Shown here: piece after piece, positions 1 through 7,303 of the stretch
Layout of the letters: every line of letters starts with the position of its first letter
Numbering within the stretch: position 1 is the first letter of the stretch
Assembly: GCF_000714935.1 (NCBI RefSeq)
Contig: NZ_JMIR01000021.1
Span: 1 to 64,000, forward strand
Direction of reading: 5' to 3'
DNA from: Tumebacillus flagellatus
GTDB lineage: Bacteria > Bacillota > Bacilli > Tumebacillales > Tumebacillaceae
DNA length: 64,000 nt
Notes under the pieces: generated by a model
The model's database searches: none
The model's input: only the letters and a program-made list of their open reading frames with translations
What the model was told of the DNA's origin: nothing
Made by a program: the position numbers and the translations under genes

Positions 1-63
1 CTCCCCTGCTAAGGGAGTATACTGGAAACAGTATCGAGGGTTCGAATCCCTCCCCCTCCGCCA
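1..63 (+). tRNA. tRNA-Ser (GCU), 3' part
   Basis: The window opens inside a serine tRNA. Bases 1-17 form the anticodon arm with GCT in the loop, followed by a long class II variable arm (about 18-33), a T arm with GGTTCGAATCC at about 39-49, and an acceptor strand ending in an encoded CCA at 61-63. The long variable arm and GCT anticodon point to tRNA-Ser reading AGC/AGU. The D arm and 5' acceptor strand lie outside the window. Confidence 0.9.
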
Positions 64-70
64 AACAGAG

Positions 71-103
71 AAAGGCAAGTCTCAATCGAGACTTGCCTTT
101 TTT
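71..103 (+). terminator. Rho-independent terminator of the tRNA-Ser gene
   Basis: A 13-bp stem (71-83 pairing with 88-100) closed by an AATC loop runs directly into a T tract, eight bases after the CCA end of the tRNA. Confidence 0.85.
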
Positions 104-181
104 GTGTTTCTTTTAGGAGGGATTGGGTATTTTTCCAAGAATTAGTTAGTGGTAAGAATGGAAACGAAAGGGTGTGCCAAG

Positions 182-2113
182 ATGAGAATTTGGCTGAAAC
201 AGACGATGACCGCGGTTGGCGCGATCTCGTTGTTGACGCTTCCGACGGCAGCGTTTGCAGCTCCGCATGTGACACTGAACGGAACGCCGCAAGTGTACGA
301 TCCCGAACCCTACCAGAAAAACGGACGCACGCTCGTCCCGATGCGGGCGATTTTTGAAGCGTTGGGCGCCACGGTCGAGTGGGATGAAACCACGAAGACC
401 GTCACCGGCGTGCAAGGAGAGACCAAGATCGTGTTGCAAGTCGGCTCCACGACTGCGACGGTCAACGGGCAACCGGTGATCTTGAACCAAGCGGCGGAGC
501 AAACGAACGACCGGGTGATGGTGCCGGTACGCTTGATCTCCGAAGCGTTGGGCGCCGAAGTGCAGTGGGACGAAACGACGGAGACGGTTCGGATTTACTC
601 CAAGGACATGAAAGACCGCGTGTTGCACCTCGGCATCTCCGACAGCATCTCTTCGCTCGATCCTGCGTTGTTGTCTTCGTACAACGACTATACCGTCGCG
701 CAACAAGTCCACGAGGGTCTGGTTCGCCTCGACCGCGACGGCAACTTGGTGCCGGGAGTAGCGAAAGCGTGGGACGTGTCGTATGACGGCTTGCGCTATA
801 CGTTTCATCTGCGCGACAACGCCAAGTGGTCGGACGGCTCTCCCGTGACGGCACAAGACTTTGAGCAATCTTGGAAGCGGCAGTTGAATCCGGAGACGGC
901 GTCGATGTGGTCGTTTGAGTTTTTTGCGATTGAGGGTGCCGAGAAGTACGACCTGAGCCAGGGCGGAAAGGCAGACGACGTGGAAGTTCATGCCAAGGAC
1001 GACCGCACGCTCGAAGTGCAGCTCGCCAAGCCGCAAGCGTACTTCTTGCGTCAGGTGGCGCTTCCGTTTTTTGCGCCGTCGAAAACCACGACCGAGCCGC
1101 TGTACAACGGGCCGTTCAAAGCGGAGCGCGTCCAGTACGACCAAGGCGCGCTGCTCGTCAAAAACGAACAATACTGGGACCGCGACCATGTCCGCTTGCA
1201 GCAGATCGACTTCGAAGCGGTGCCGGACACGGAGAGTGCCGGCCGTGCCTACGAAAGCGGCTGGTTGGATGGGTACAACCCGTTGCCGCAGGGAATCACG
1301 CCTGAAATGCCGGGGTCTGTCGTGCAAACGCCGCCGCTCTCCACGGTGCATTACTTGGAATTCAACGAGCAAAAAGTTTCCGCTCTTCAAAACGTGAAGA
1401 TTCGCCGCGCACTGACCTATGCGCTGGACAACCAAGAAATCGCCGAGGCCGTGTTTGGATTGTCGGCGTCCGGGGCGAACGGATTCGTTCCGACCGGAGT
1501 TTCCAAAGGCGCTCCGAGCTCCGGCAAGTTCCGGGACACAGCGGGGGACGCTTTGCACCAAGCGGCGAACGCGTCTCAAGCGAAAACGCTGTTCCAAGAA
1601 GGGCTGAAAGAACTCGGGCTCACCGCGCTCCCGAACGTCAAACTCCTCATAAACGACACCATGGAAGCGAAAAAAACCGCCGCTTTGCTCATCCAAGCGT
1701 GGCATGACAAGCTCGGGGTGGACGTGGAAGCGGAATATCTGCCGTTTAAGCTCGTCTTGCAGAAGCAGACCACCAAGGACTTTGACATCACGCTCTCCGG
1801 CTGGGGAGCTGATTACGACGACCCGATGACGTTTCTCGACATGTGGGTGACAGGCGGTTCGTTCAACAACGCGGGCTACAGCAACGCCAAGTATGACGCC
1901 CTCGTTGACCAGATTCACAAGGAAGCGGACGACCGCAAGCGCACCGACGAGATGGTGCAAGCCGAGAAGCTCCTCCTCGACGACATGGCGGTCGGCCCGG
2001 TCTATTTCCGAAACTCCGTTTTGCAGTACCGTCCGTACATCAAAGGGCTGGCGATCCGCTCGCTCTACCCGATGTATGATCTGAAGGACGCTTATATCGA
2101 AGGGAAAAACTAA
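182..2113 (+). CDS. Peptide-type ABC transporter solute-binding protein with N-terminal stalk (copper amine oxidase N-like) domains
   Basis: Predicted exported solute-binding protein of the oligopeptide (SBP_bac_5, OppA/DppA) family. Residues 1-27 are a signal peptide ending in AFAA. Residues about 28-140 hold two copies of the copper-amine-oxidase-N fold used as a wall or stalk domain (LVPMRAIFEALGA and VMVPVRLISEALGA are the repeated signatures). The rest is a full SBP_bac_5 domain beginning LHLGISDSISSLDPAL. No lipobox is seen, so the protein is probably held in the wall by the stalk domains rather than by a lipid. ATG 182 was chosen because AAAGGG lies about 10 bases upstream and it starts the signal peptide; GTG 149 and ATG 158 lack a ribosome site. 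No permease or ATPase gene is adjacent, so the transporter partner or a sensory role is unknown. Confidence 0.8.
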   Translation: MRIWLKQTMTAVGAISLLTLPTAAFAAPHVTLNGTPQVYDPEPYQKNGRTLVPMRAIFEALGATVEWDETTKTVTGVQGETKIVLQVGSTTATVNGQPVILNQAAEQTNDRVMVPVRLISEALGAEVQWDETTETVRIYSKDMKDRVLHLGISDSISSLDPALLSSYNDYTVAQQVHEGLVRLDRDGNLVPGVAKAWDVSYDGLRYTFHLRDNAKWSDGSPVTAQDFEQSWKRQLNPETASMWSFEFFAIEGAEKYDLSQGGKADDVEVHAKDDRTLEVQLAKPQAYFLRQVALPFFAPSKTTTEPLYNGPFKAERVQYDQGALLVKNEQYWDRDHVRLQQIDFEAVPDTESAGRAYESGWLDGYNPLPQGITPEMPGSVVQTPPLSTVHYLEFNEQKVSALQNVKIRRALTYALDNQEIAEAVFGLSASGANGFVPTGVSKGAPSSGKFRDTAGDALHQAANASQAKTLFQEGLKELGLTALPNVKLLINDTMEAKKTAALLIQAWHDKLGVDVEAEYLPFKLVLQKQTTKDFDITLSGWGADYDDPMTFLDMWVTGGSFNNAGYSNAKYDALVDQIHKEADDRKRTDEMVQAEKLLLDDMAVGPVYFRNSVLQYRPYIKGLAIRSLYPMYDLKDAYIEGKN

Positions 2114-2142
2114 CCGGCCGGCAACAGGGAAAAAGACCCTGC

Positions 2143-2176
2143 ATCCCGCAAATACGCTGTGCGCGGGATTTTTTTA
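2143..2176 (+). terminator. Terminator after the solute-binding protein gene
   Basis: ATCCCGC at 2143-2149 pairs with GCGGGAT at 2163-2169, followed by seven Ts. Confidence 0.75.
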
Positions 2177-2192
2177 CCTGTTGGCAACACGG

Positions 2193-2236
2193 AAAAACCC
2201 TGCATCCCGCGAAATGCGCGCGTGCAGGGTCTTTTT
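2193..2236 (-). terminator. Terminator for the convergent flavoprotein gene
   Basis: ACCCTGCA at 2197-2204 pairs with TGCAGGGT at 2223-2230; the T-rich tail on the minus strand is at 2193-2196 and there is also CTTTTT on the plus side, so it can work both ways. Confidence 0.7.
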
Positions 2237-2242
2237 GGGTTG

Positions 2243-3511
2243 TTACGCATGCACCAAGCTCTCCGCCGCGCTCTTGCCCGCGACGTAGCCGGTGGAGAAG
2301 GCGACGGTGATGTTGAACCCGCCGGTGTAGCCGTGCAAGTCCAACACTTCGCCCGCAAAGTACAGCCCCGGCATCAACTTCGATTCCATCGTCGACGGCG
2401 TGATTTCCTTGAGGTGCACACCGCCGCCGGTGATGAACGCTTCCTCAAGGGAGAGCGTGCCGGTCGCTTGAATCGGGAACGCCTTCAAGAGTTCGGCGAG
2501 GATTTGGATGTTTTTTTTCGGCAAGTTGGCGAACGTCACGTCTTCGCGCAACTCGGCGCGTTGAAGCAGCAGGGGGATCATCCGCTCGGGGAGATAGCCC
2601 TTGATCACGTTCTTGAACGCTTTCTTGGGCTCGGACTCGGCGAGCTTCCAGATCTCTTGCTGCACGTCGCCCTGCGACTTCTCCGGGAAGAGGTCGAGCT
2701 GCAGGCGGACGGTCGGGCCGCCGCTTTTTTTCAGTTCTTTGACGACGAACTGCGAGCAGCGCAGCACGGCGGGTCCGGAGAGCCCGAAGTGGGTGAAGAT
2801 CATGTCGCCTTCGTGCACGATGATCTTCTTGCCCTTGGCGTTCCAGACGGACAGTTCGATGCCCCGCAGCGACAGGCCTTGCAACGAGCGGTCGCGGATG
2901 AACGGCTCCCGCGAAGTGATCGGCACTTCGGTCGGATAGAGCTCGGTGATCGTGTGCCCGGCTTCTTGCGCCCAAGCGTAGCCGTCGCCTGTGGAGCCGG
3001 TCTTCGGGACGGACTTGCCGCCGACGGCGATGATCACCGCTTCGGCATCGATCACTTGTCCCGATTTCAGTTTCACGCCCGCCACCCGACCGTTTTCGTA
3101 GCGGACGTGAGCGACGGGGCAATTCGTGCGCAGTTCGATGTCGTGCTGCGCGATCTTGCGCAGGAGAGCGTCGAGCACCGACTTGGCTTTGTCGGTGACG
3201 GGGAACATCCGGCCGCGGTCTTCTTCTTTCAAGCGGATGCCGAGACCCTCGAAGAAGTCGATGATGTCGCGGTTGTTGAAGATCGAGAACGGGCCGTACA
3301 TGAAGCGGCCGTTGCCGGGGATGTGCTTGATCAGTTCGTCGATTTCCTTGGCGTTGGTCACGTTGCACCTGCCGCCGCCGGAGATCAGCAGTTTGCGCCC
3401 CAGTTTATCGCCTTTCTCGACGAGCAGCACGCGGGCGCCGTGCATCCCGGCGGAGATCGCCGCCATCAGCCCCGACGTGCCGCCGCCGATCACGATGACG
3501 TCATATCGCAT
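2243..3511 (-). CDS. HI0933/BaiN-family NAD(P)/FAD-dependent oxidoreductase
   Basis: A soluble flavoprotein of 422 residues, the usual length for the HI0933/YtfP family. It starts with a Rossmann FAD-binding motif ([14 protein letters not shown], residues 5-18) followed by the family signature around residues 38-52 ([14 protein letters not shown]) and ends with the second FAD contact, [19 protein letters not shown]. The substrate of most members is not known; a few reduce bile acid intermediates. The start at 3511 is preceded by GGAGGT at 6-base spacing; an upstream in-frame start at 3541 falls in the terminator region and is unlikely. The gene is monocistronic, between two hairpin terminators. 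Confidence 0.85.
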   Translation of the reverse strand: MRYDVIVIGGGTSGLMAAISAGMHGARVLLVEKGDKLGRKLLISGGGRCNVTNAKEIDELIKHIPGNGRFMYGPFSIFNNRDIIDFFEGLGIRLKEEDRGRMFPVTDKAKSVLDALLRKIAQHDIELRTNCPVAHVRYENGRVAGVKLKSGQVIDAEAVIIAVGGKSVPKTGSTGDGYAWAQEAGHTITELYPTEVPITSREPFIRDRSLQGLSLRGIELSVWNAKGKKIIVHEGDMIFTHFGLSGPAVLRCSQFVVKELKKSGGPTVRLQLDLFPEKSQGDVQQEIWKLAESEPKKAFKNVIKGYLPERMIPLLLQRAELREDVTFANLPKKNIQILAELLKAFPIQATGTLSLEEAFITGGGVHLKEITPSTMESKLMPGLYFAGEVLDLHGYTGGFNITVAFSTGYVAGKSAAESLVHA

Positions 3512-3532
3512 GTGAGTACCTCCAGATTCTAA

Positions 3533-3568
3533 AAAAACCACGGGTTCGCGTAGGAACCCGTGGTTTTT
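3533..3568 (-). terminator. Bidirectional terminator between the DUF1292 gene and the flavoprotein gene
   Basis: CCACGGGTTC pairs with GAACCCGTGG around a six-base loop, with an A tract before and a T tract after, so it can end transcription in both directions. In context it ends the minus-strand gene at 3578-3871. Confidence 0.85.
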
Positions 3569-3577
3569 TCCGTTTGC

Positions 3578-3871
3578 TTACGCTTCTTCGGTGAGTTTCT
3601 CGTACGCCGCGACGACTTTTTGCCATTCAGCGTCGTCTTCGATGTCGACGAGGTATTCGCCGTTTTCGTCTTCGCCGATCTTCATGATCACGCCGTCTTC
3701 GTCTTCGCCGTCAGCCGGCACGAGGATGGCATAGCGTTCGTTTTCGACGTTCATCTCTTCCACGATGATGAATTCACGCTCGTTGCCTTCAGCATCGGTC
3801 AGCGTTACAACTTCTTCGTGATCGTGGTCGCAGTTCTCGTCGTGGATATGTACGTTGTTGTTGTCGGACAT
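3578..3871 (-). CDS. DUF1292 protein (YrzB-like)
   Basis: Small, very acidic 97-residue cytoplasmic protein of the DUF1292 family. The core (residues about 22-85) has the family pattern: alternating Val/Ile strands with EFIIVEEMNVENERYAILVP, then an acidic turn and a DDAEWQKVV helix. The N-terminus carries a His/Asp/Cys run (HIHDENCDHDHEE) that could bind a metal. In Bacillus the family member YrzB is co-encoded with the Holliday-junction resolvase YrrK, which is not seen here. No biochemical role is established. Confidence 0.8.
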   Translation of the reverse strand: MSDNNNVHIHDENCDHDHEEVVTLTDAEGNEREFIIVEEMNVENERYAILVPADGEDEDGVIMKIGEDENGEYLVDIEDDAEWQKVVAAYEKLTEEA

Positions 3872-3983
3872 GGGAATGATCCCTCGCTTCCTAGTTCTGG
3901 TTGAAATCTCCGTCCATCATAGCATGGCACGATTGAGCCCGTCAAATGCAGGAAGTTCACGGAAACTCCATCAAAAAACGCAA

Positions 3984-4013
3984 CAAAAAAAGCGGAGGAA
4001 TTTACTCCGCCGC
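3984..4013 (-). terminator. Terminator overlapping the stop codon of the YlbF/YmcA-family gene
   Basis: On the minus strand GCGGAG and CTCCGC pair across the stop codon at 4002-4004 and a run of seven Ts follows. Confidence 0.7.
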
Positions 4014-4361
4014 TTTCTCGGTGATCGTCGCCGCAATCAGATCGGTGACCGACTTCAACAGCTCGTCCACGCGCTTCATCGCGGCTTTGTACGCTTGCAC
4101 TTCCGGGTAGCTGTCGAGGTCCTTCGCAAGAGCCTCGATGTCTTGGCGCAGGCCGTTTAGGTGCGGGCCGGTGCCGTGCTCGGCGAGGCGGTCGTATTGC
4201 CATTGCATCTCGCGGAACTTCGTGGTCTTGGAATTGATGTCCGCGTTCTCTTGCATCTTGCGTTCCGCTTCTTTATAAGTGAGGACTTCCGGCGATTCGA
4301 GGATCAATTGCCCCAATTCAAACGCCTGGGCCCAGATTTCATTGCGATCGAGTGTGGTCAT
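4002..4361 (-). CDS. YlbF/YmcA-family protein, RicA-like
   Basis: All-helical protein of 119 residues of the YlbF/YmcA/YheA family. The sequence most resembles YmcA (RicA): ELGQLILESPEVLTYKEAE near the N-terminus and DLDSYPEVQAYKAAMKRVDELLKSV near the C-terminus. In Bacillus subtilis RicA, RicF and RicT form a complex that binds iron-sulfur clusters and supports RNase Y processing, competence and sporulation. This copy is shorter and has no cysteine at all, so it cannot supply cluster ligands. ATG 4361 has AGGAGGG upstream; the GTG/TTG extension to 4382 overlaps that site. Confidence 0.75.
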   Translation of the reverse strand: MTTLDRNEIWAQAFELGQLILESPEVLTYKEAERKMQENADINSKTTKFREMQWQYDRLAEHGTGPHLNGLRQDIEALAKDLDSYPEVQAYKAAMKRVDELLKSVTDLIAATITEKAAE

Positions 4362-4403
4362 TCCTGCAGACCCTCCTAGCAAAATTCCAAATTCTCAAGA
4401 CTC

Positions 4404-4430
4404 AGTATAACACAAAATCCACACCGTCAA
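4404..4430 (-). promoter_or_regulatory. Probable sigma-A promoter of the RicA-like gene
   Basis: On the minus strand TTGACG (4430-4425) and TATACT (4409-4404) are separated by 15 bases, slightly short. The -35 box lies in the loop of the upstream gene's terminator. Confidence 0.45.
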
Positions 4431-4440
4431 GGTGTGGATT
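4413..4440 (-). terminator. Terminator of the small membrane protein gene
   Basis: AATCCACACC pairs with GGTGTGGATT around a TTGA-type loop, with TTTTG following on the minus strand, six bases after the stop codon at 4446. Confidence 0.8.
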
Positions 4441-4445
4441 CGGAA

Positions 4446-4643
4446 TTAATGCTTGTATTGGTGCTTCGCGTTGTATTGCTTGAACTTCTCGTCGCGCTTG
4501 TTGTCGTAGAATTCGGTGATGAACCCGATCAAGATCGCCGCTACAATCGAGCAGCCAAACAGGAGGTACGACTTCGTAATCACGCTTGCGACGACAAGTG
4601 CGAAGACGATTGTGTAGAAGAAATAACGGTTCTGTTTCGACAT
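4446..4643 (-). CDS. Small two-helix membrane protein
   Basis: A 65-residue protein not assigned to a named family. Two adjoining hydrophobic segments (YFFYTIVFALVVASVI and LLFGCSIVAAILIGFI, about residues 7-43) are followed by a charged tail rich in Lys and His (DNKRDEKFKQYNAKHQYKH). The start at 4643 has GGGGGA seven bases upstream. It is flanked by its own terminator and by the unknown gene at 4718-5035 in the same direction. Function unknown. Confidence 0.65.
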   Translation of the reverse strand: MSKQNRYFFYTIVFALVVASVITKSYLLFGCSIVAAILIGFITEFYDNKRDEKFKQYNAKHQYKH

Positions 4644-4717
4644 CGAACTTCCCCCTTCCGTCTCTGTGCCTCTTATTATAGCGCGGAATTCGGAATTCGA
4701 CCAGTCGTTCGAAATTC

Positions 4718-5035
4718 TTAAATGGGGTAATACGGATAGTCGCCGGGCTCGGTGTCGGTGTTGTTCACAAACCCCCACGATTCCACGACGCCCGCCGGCC
4801 ATTGTTGGTTGCCGGCGTGGTTGAGCGCTTGCGGGCTTTCCGCAGGGGAAGTCGGGACGTAGAGCCCTTCGAGCACGTACTTGGCGGTTTCCAAGCAGCG
4901 GCGCGCGTTGCCAAGCGAATCGGGGAGCGACGGGTCGCCGAGGTAGAAGAGGGCGGAGTTGATCAAGCTGCGGGTGGCTTGCTCGACTTCGCCGGCTTTT
5001 TGTTGGTAGCGTTGCAGGTGTTGTTGCGGTTGCAT
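4718..5035 (-). CDS. Hypothetical protein
   Basis: A 105-residue soluble protein that I do not recognise. The N-terminal 65 residues look helical, with QQKAGEVEQATRSLINSALFYLGDPSLPDSLGNARRCLETAKYVLEGL, and the C-terminus is rich in Pro, Gly, Trp and Tyr. ATG 5035 is eight bases from GGAGGAG; the GTG two codons earlier sits almost on that site. Codon use matches the neighbours, and a downstream same-strand gene follows after 75 bases. Confidence 0.6.
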   Translation of the reverse strand: MQPQQHLQRYQQKAGEVEQATRSLINSALFYLGDPSLPDSLGNARRCLETAKYVLEGLYVPTSPAESPQALNHAGNQQWPAGVVESWGFVNNTDTEPGDYPYYPI

Positions 5036-5166
5036 GGGCACTCCTCCTCTGTTAAACTCTCCCTTAGCGTCGCTCCATTGTTCATAAGATATTCACTTGA
5101 CGCGATGCCCTGCTAAATTTTATTCTAATTGGGTACAAGTAAGTTGGAAGGGGGCGTAGATTTTTC

Positions 5167-5283
5167 ATGATCGGTATGCTCGCTACTGTTGCTGCAGTGT
5201 TCGGCCTCCTCTTCATGTGTGCTTCCATCACGAAGGAAAACACCGAGAAGGCCGTTGCCAAGCACCACCAAACCTGGGAATAA
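5167..5283 (+). CDS. 38-residue membrane microprotein
   Basis: A short gene starting at ATG 5167 behind AAGGGGG and ending at TAA 5281. The product has a hydrophobic stretch (MLATVAAVFGLLFMCASI) followed by a charged tail with KENTEKAVAKHH. It is the typical layout of a single-span membrane microprotein. It lies 70 bases ahead of the gene at 5353 in the same direction. Family unknown; coding status rests on the ribosome site and composition only. Confidence 0.5.
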   Translation: MIGMLATVAAVFGLLFMCASITKENTEKAVAKHHQTWE

Positions 5284-5352
5284 TCCTATACTGGCAGAAC
5301 GCAGCAGGGCGATTCGTCCTGCTGTTTCTGTATCGAGAGGGGCTGCAAATCG

Positions 5353-5805
5353 TTGTCCAACCACAAGTTTCGTTTTGCCAAGGGCAAGGAGTACGCGTTT
5401 TTTAACGAGCACGTGCACCTCTTGCTGGTCGACTTTGAACGCGATGAGAAGAAGGAACTCTACCTGATCGCCGATCAAGAAGACGACGGCACCTACATAT
5501 TGGAATACCCCGGCGAGCTGTTCACGGAGCAGTTGATGGAGTTGACCGGTTCGATTTTCTTCGTGCAAGTCCAAGAAGAGGGGCGCGAAGGCAAGTACGC
5601 GCTCGGCGCTTTTTTCACGGTGATTCGGCAGACGTACGCGCTGTACTACGACCGCGAGAACCCGGAGAACGGCGAGTTGGTGTTCTTCCGCGCCAACGCG
5701 ACCGGCACGGGGGCGTACGAACTGGAGAACGTTACCGACCCGTCCGAATACCAGACGGTCGTCGAGCACGTGATGGAGAACTACGCCAAATACTTGCAGG
5801 CATAG
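5353..5805 (+). CDS. DUF1292-like protein, long form
   Basis: A 150-residue cytoplasmic protein starting at TTG 5353, with GAGAGGGG ten bases upstream. The C-terminal half (about residues 95-145) has the DUF1292 pattern of aromatic strands, an acidic turn and a terminal helix (YALYYDRENPENGELVFFR... then DPSEYQTVVEHV). The N-terminal half looks like a second, diverged copy (HLLLVDFERDEKKELYLIADQEDDGTYIL). Two DUF1292-like units in one chain is unusual for this short family. Role unknown. Confidence 0.65.
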   Translation: MSNHKFRFAKGKEYAFFNEHVHLLLVDFERDEKKELYLIADQEDDGTYILEYPGELFTEQLMELTGSIFFVQVQEEGREGKYALGAFFTVIRQTYALYYDRENPENGELVFFRANATGTGAYELENVTDPSEYQTVVEHVMENYAKYLQA

Positions 5806-5847
5806 AAAAAAGCATGTCGGCCCCACGCGCGGCGACATGCTTTTTTG
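5806..5847 (+). terminator. Bidirectional terminator between convergent genes
   Basis: AAAAAAGCATGTCG pairs with CGACATGCTTTTTT around a GC-rich loop. A and T tracts on both sides serve the plus gene ending at 5805 and the minus gene ending at 5866. Confidence 0.9.
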
Positions 5848-5865
5848 GTTGCAATCCGTTTGGGT

Positions 5866-6132
5866 CTACAGGTTGGTCAGCAGGAAGTTGCGCAGTTCGA
5901 CGGTGGTGTCTTCGTCGTCGAGGGCGAACATGTTGGCGAGCAGGTGGAGTTTTTCATCTTCGAGGTCGTCGTGACCGATGATGCCCGCGCGGCCGCTTTG
6001 GATGTTGACGACCAGCGATTTGCCGTAGAAGTGCTCCGTTTTGGTGATCGCCAAGTCCCAGCGATGGTCGCCGACAAACCCGACGAAACGGGTTGAGGTA
6101 GTTTCGTGTTCATCGTACATGTTGATCAACAT
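5866..6132 (-). CDS. DUF3055-like cytoplasmic protein
   Basis: An 88-residue protein resembling the DUF3055 family of Bacilli, with the conserved core TRFVGFVGDHRWDLAITKTEHFYGKSLVVNIQSGRAGIIGHDDLEDE shown here only by its first and last parts: TRFVGFVGDHRWDLAI and GKSLVVNIQSGRAGIIGHDD. No catalytic motif is apparent. ATG 6132 is chosen since GGAGG lies 11 bases upstream and family members start just before a DEHETT-type segment; the ATG at 6156 has no ribosome site. Family assignment is from memory of the conserved motif and is moderately sure; function unknown. Confidence 0.65.
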   Translation of the reverse strand: MLINMYDEHETTSTRFVGFVGDHRWDLAITKTEHFYGKSLVVNIQSGRAGIIGHDDLEDEKLHLLANMFALDDEDTTVELRNFLLTNL

Positions 6133-6136
6133 ATAT

Positions 6137-6191
6137 GTATCATCCTCCAAATTCATCTTACACCATGATACACATCATACACCATGATACA
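6137..6191. promoter_or_regulatory. Three copies of ATGATACA between divergent genes, operator-like
   Basis: A 14-base direct repeat TACACCATGATACA occurs at 6159-6172 and 6178-6191, with start points 19 bases apart, and an inverted copy of its core, TGTATCAT, is at 6137-6144. The group spans the upstream regions of the genes at 5866-6132 and 6230-6874. Spacing near two helical turns suggests a binding array for a repressor or activator; the protein is unknown. Confidence 0.45.
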
Positions 6192-6229
6192 ATGGGAGGA
6201 AACCCAAGGCATAGAAAGGGGGGAGCCGG

Positions 6230-6874
6230 GTGTCCACGTTTTCGCTGCAATTGTTTCCGCTGCAGACGGTGCTCTATCCGTACTGCGTGCTTCCGTTGCA
6301 CATCTTTGAACCCCGGTACCGCGTGATGATTCGAATGTGCATCGAGCACGGCGTCCCGTTTGGCATCGTCCAAGCGTCCGGCGGGGTGGAGTTGGATCTG
6401 GACGGCCGCAGCCGCATGCGCAACTATGACATCGGCACGGTCGCTCAAATCACCAACGTCGTGGAGTTTGCGGACGGTCGCATGTTCATCACGACACAGG
6501 GACATCAGCGCTTTCGCATCTTGAAGAGCGCGTATGACGAAGATGTGCTGACCGCCGTGGTGGAAACGTACGAGGATTTGCCGACGGACGGCGCGGACGT
6601 GCGGGAGTTGTCCGAGCGGGTCGGCGCGAAGTTTGAACGGTATTGGCAGCTCTTGGAGTGCGTGATGAACCGGGAGCTCGGCGAGTTGGAGTTGCCGGAC
6701 GACCCGACGGCGCTGTCGTGGTTGATTCCGTCCGTGTTGCACGTACAGCCGGAACTCAAACAAGCCCTCTTGCAGAAACGAGACCCGAGAAGCCGTCTCG
6801 AATTGATCCAAGAGCTGTTGGAAGAGGAAGTGGAGAAGCTGCGCGACGCGATGCGCGACGGACGCGAGAAGTAG
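6230..6874 (+). CDS. Stand-alone Lon N-terminal (LON substrate-binding) domain protein
   Basis: A 214-residue protein consisting of the LON N-terminal domain alone, without the AAA+ and protease parts. The N-terminus shows the family signature LQLFPLQTVLYPYCVLPLHIFEPRY, of which FPLQTVLYPYCVLPLHIFE is the core, and a helical C-terminal region follows (residues about 115-210). Such single-domain proteins occur widely and are presumed to bind unfolded or specific client proteins. GTG 6230 has AAAGGGGGG at good spacing. The upstream region carries the repeat array at 6137-6191. No protease gene is adjacent. Confidence 0.85.
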   Translation: MSTFSLQLFPLQTVLYPYCVLPLHIFEPRYRVMIRMCIEHGVPFGIVQASGGVELDLDGRSRMRNYDIGTVAQITNVVEFADGRMFITTQGHQRFRILKSAYDEDVLTAVVETYEDLPTDGADVRELSERVGAKFERYWQLLECVMNRELGELELPDDPTALSWLIPSVLHVQPELKQALLQKRDPRSRLELIQELLEEEVEKLRDAMRDGREK

Positions 6875-6879
6875 CGTTG

Positions 6880-6888
6880 TGCTATAAT
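6880..6888 (+). promoter_or_regulatory. Extended -10 promoter of the gene at 6936
   Basis: TG at 6880-6881, one base, then a perfect TATAAT at 6883-6888. No good -35 box is seen, as is common with extended -10 promoters. Confidence 0.55.
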
Positions 6889-6935
6889 AGGGCGGTACAC
6901 AACAGGTAACGCTACCGGCAGGAGGGAATTTTCAT

Positions 6936-7199
6936 ATGGCAGACACGGCAAAGCAACTGGAGAAACTGATTGAAACCCTGGATGAATACATCGCCCAAGC
7001 CAAAGCGGGCATGAACAAAAACCACCAACAGATCGAGGGCATGCGTGCGGAATTGACGGAGCGCGGGTTCGGAGAAGCGCTCGACGAAGTAGAGGGCGTC
7101 GTCGAGATCACCGGGCACCACGGACAAGCCTTGGGCCGTCTGACGATGGCGGGCATGGTGCGCGGCGAACTGCTGAAAATTCTGGAACAGACAAAATAA
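6936..7199 (+). CDS. Hypothetical small helical protein
   Basis: An 87-residue soluble protein with GGAGG in front of ATG 6936 and its own extended -10 promoter. The first half is a predicted amphipathic coiled coil (AKQLEKLIETLDEYIAQAKAG...), followed by a Gly/His-containing turn (EITGHHGQALGRL) and a short C-terminal helix. No family recognised. Confidence 0.65.
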   Translation: MADTAKQLEKLIETLDEYIAQAKAGMNKNHQQIEGMRAELTERGFGEALDEVEGVVEITGHHGQALGRLTMAGMVRGELLKILEQTK

Positions 7200-7225
7200 C
7201 GTCATAGTTCCAATACGTGTTGCAA

Positions 7226-7254
7226 TTTACAACACGTTCCGACTCTGTTAGGAT
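7226..7254 (+). promoter_or_regulatory. Sigma-A type promoter of the isochorismatase-fold gene
   Basis: TTTACA at 7226-7231 and TAGGAT at 7249-7254 with a 17-base spacer, 50 bases ahead of ATG 7304. Confidence 0.55.
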
Positions 7255-7303
7255 AAACAGTGAACTTATTCTGAATTTATCCGTTGGAAAGGTGCGATCC
7301 GAC

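Noticed and set aside
146-1960. A 604-codon open frame on the minus strand opposite the solute-binding protein gene
   Set aside because: It mirrors the codon pattern of the plus-strand gene, has an Arg/His/Val-rich product with no recognisable domain and no ribosome site.
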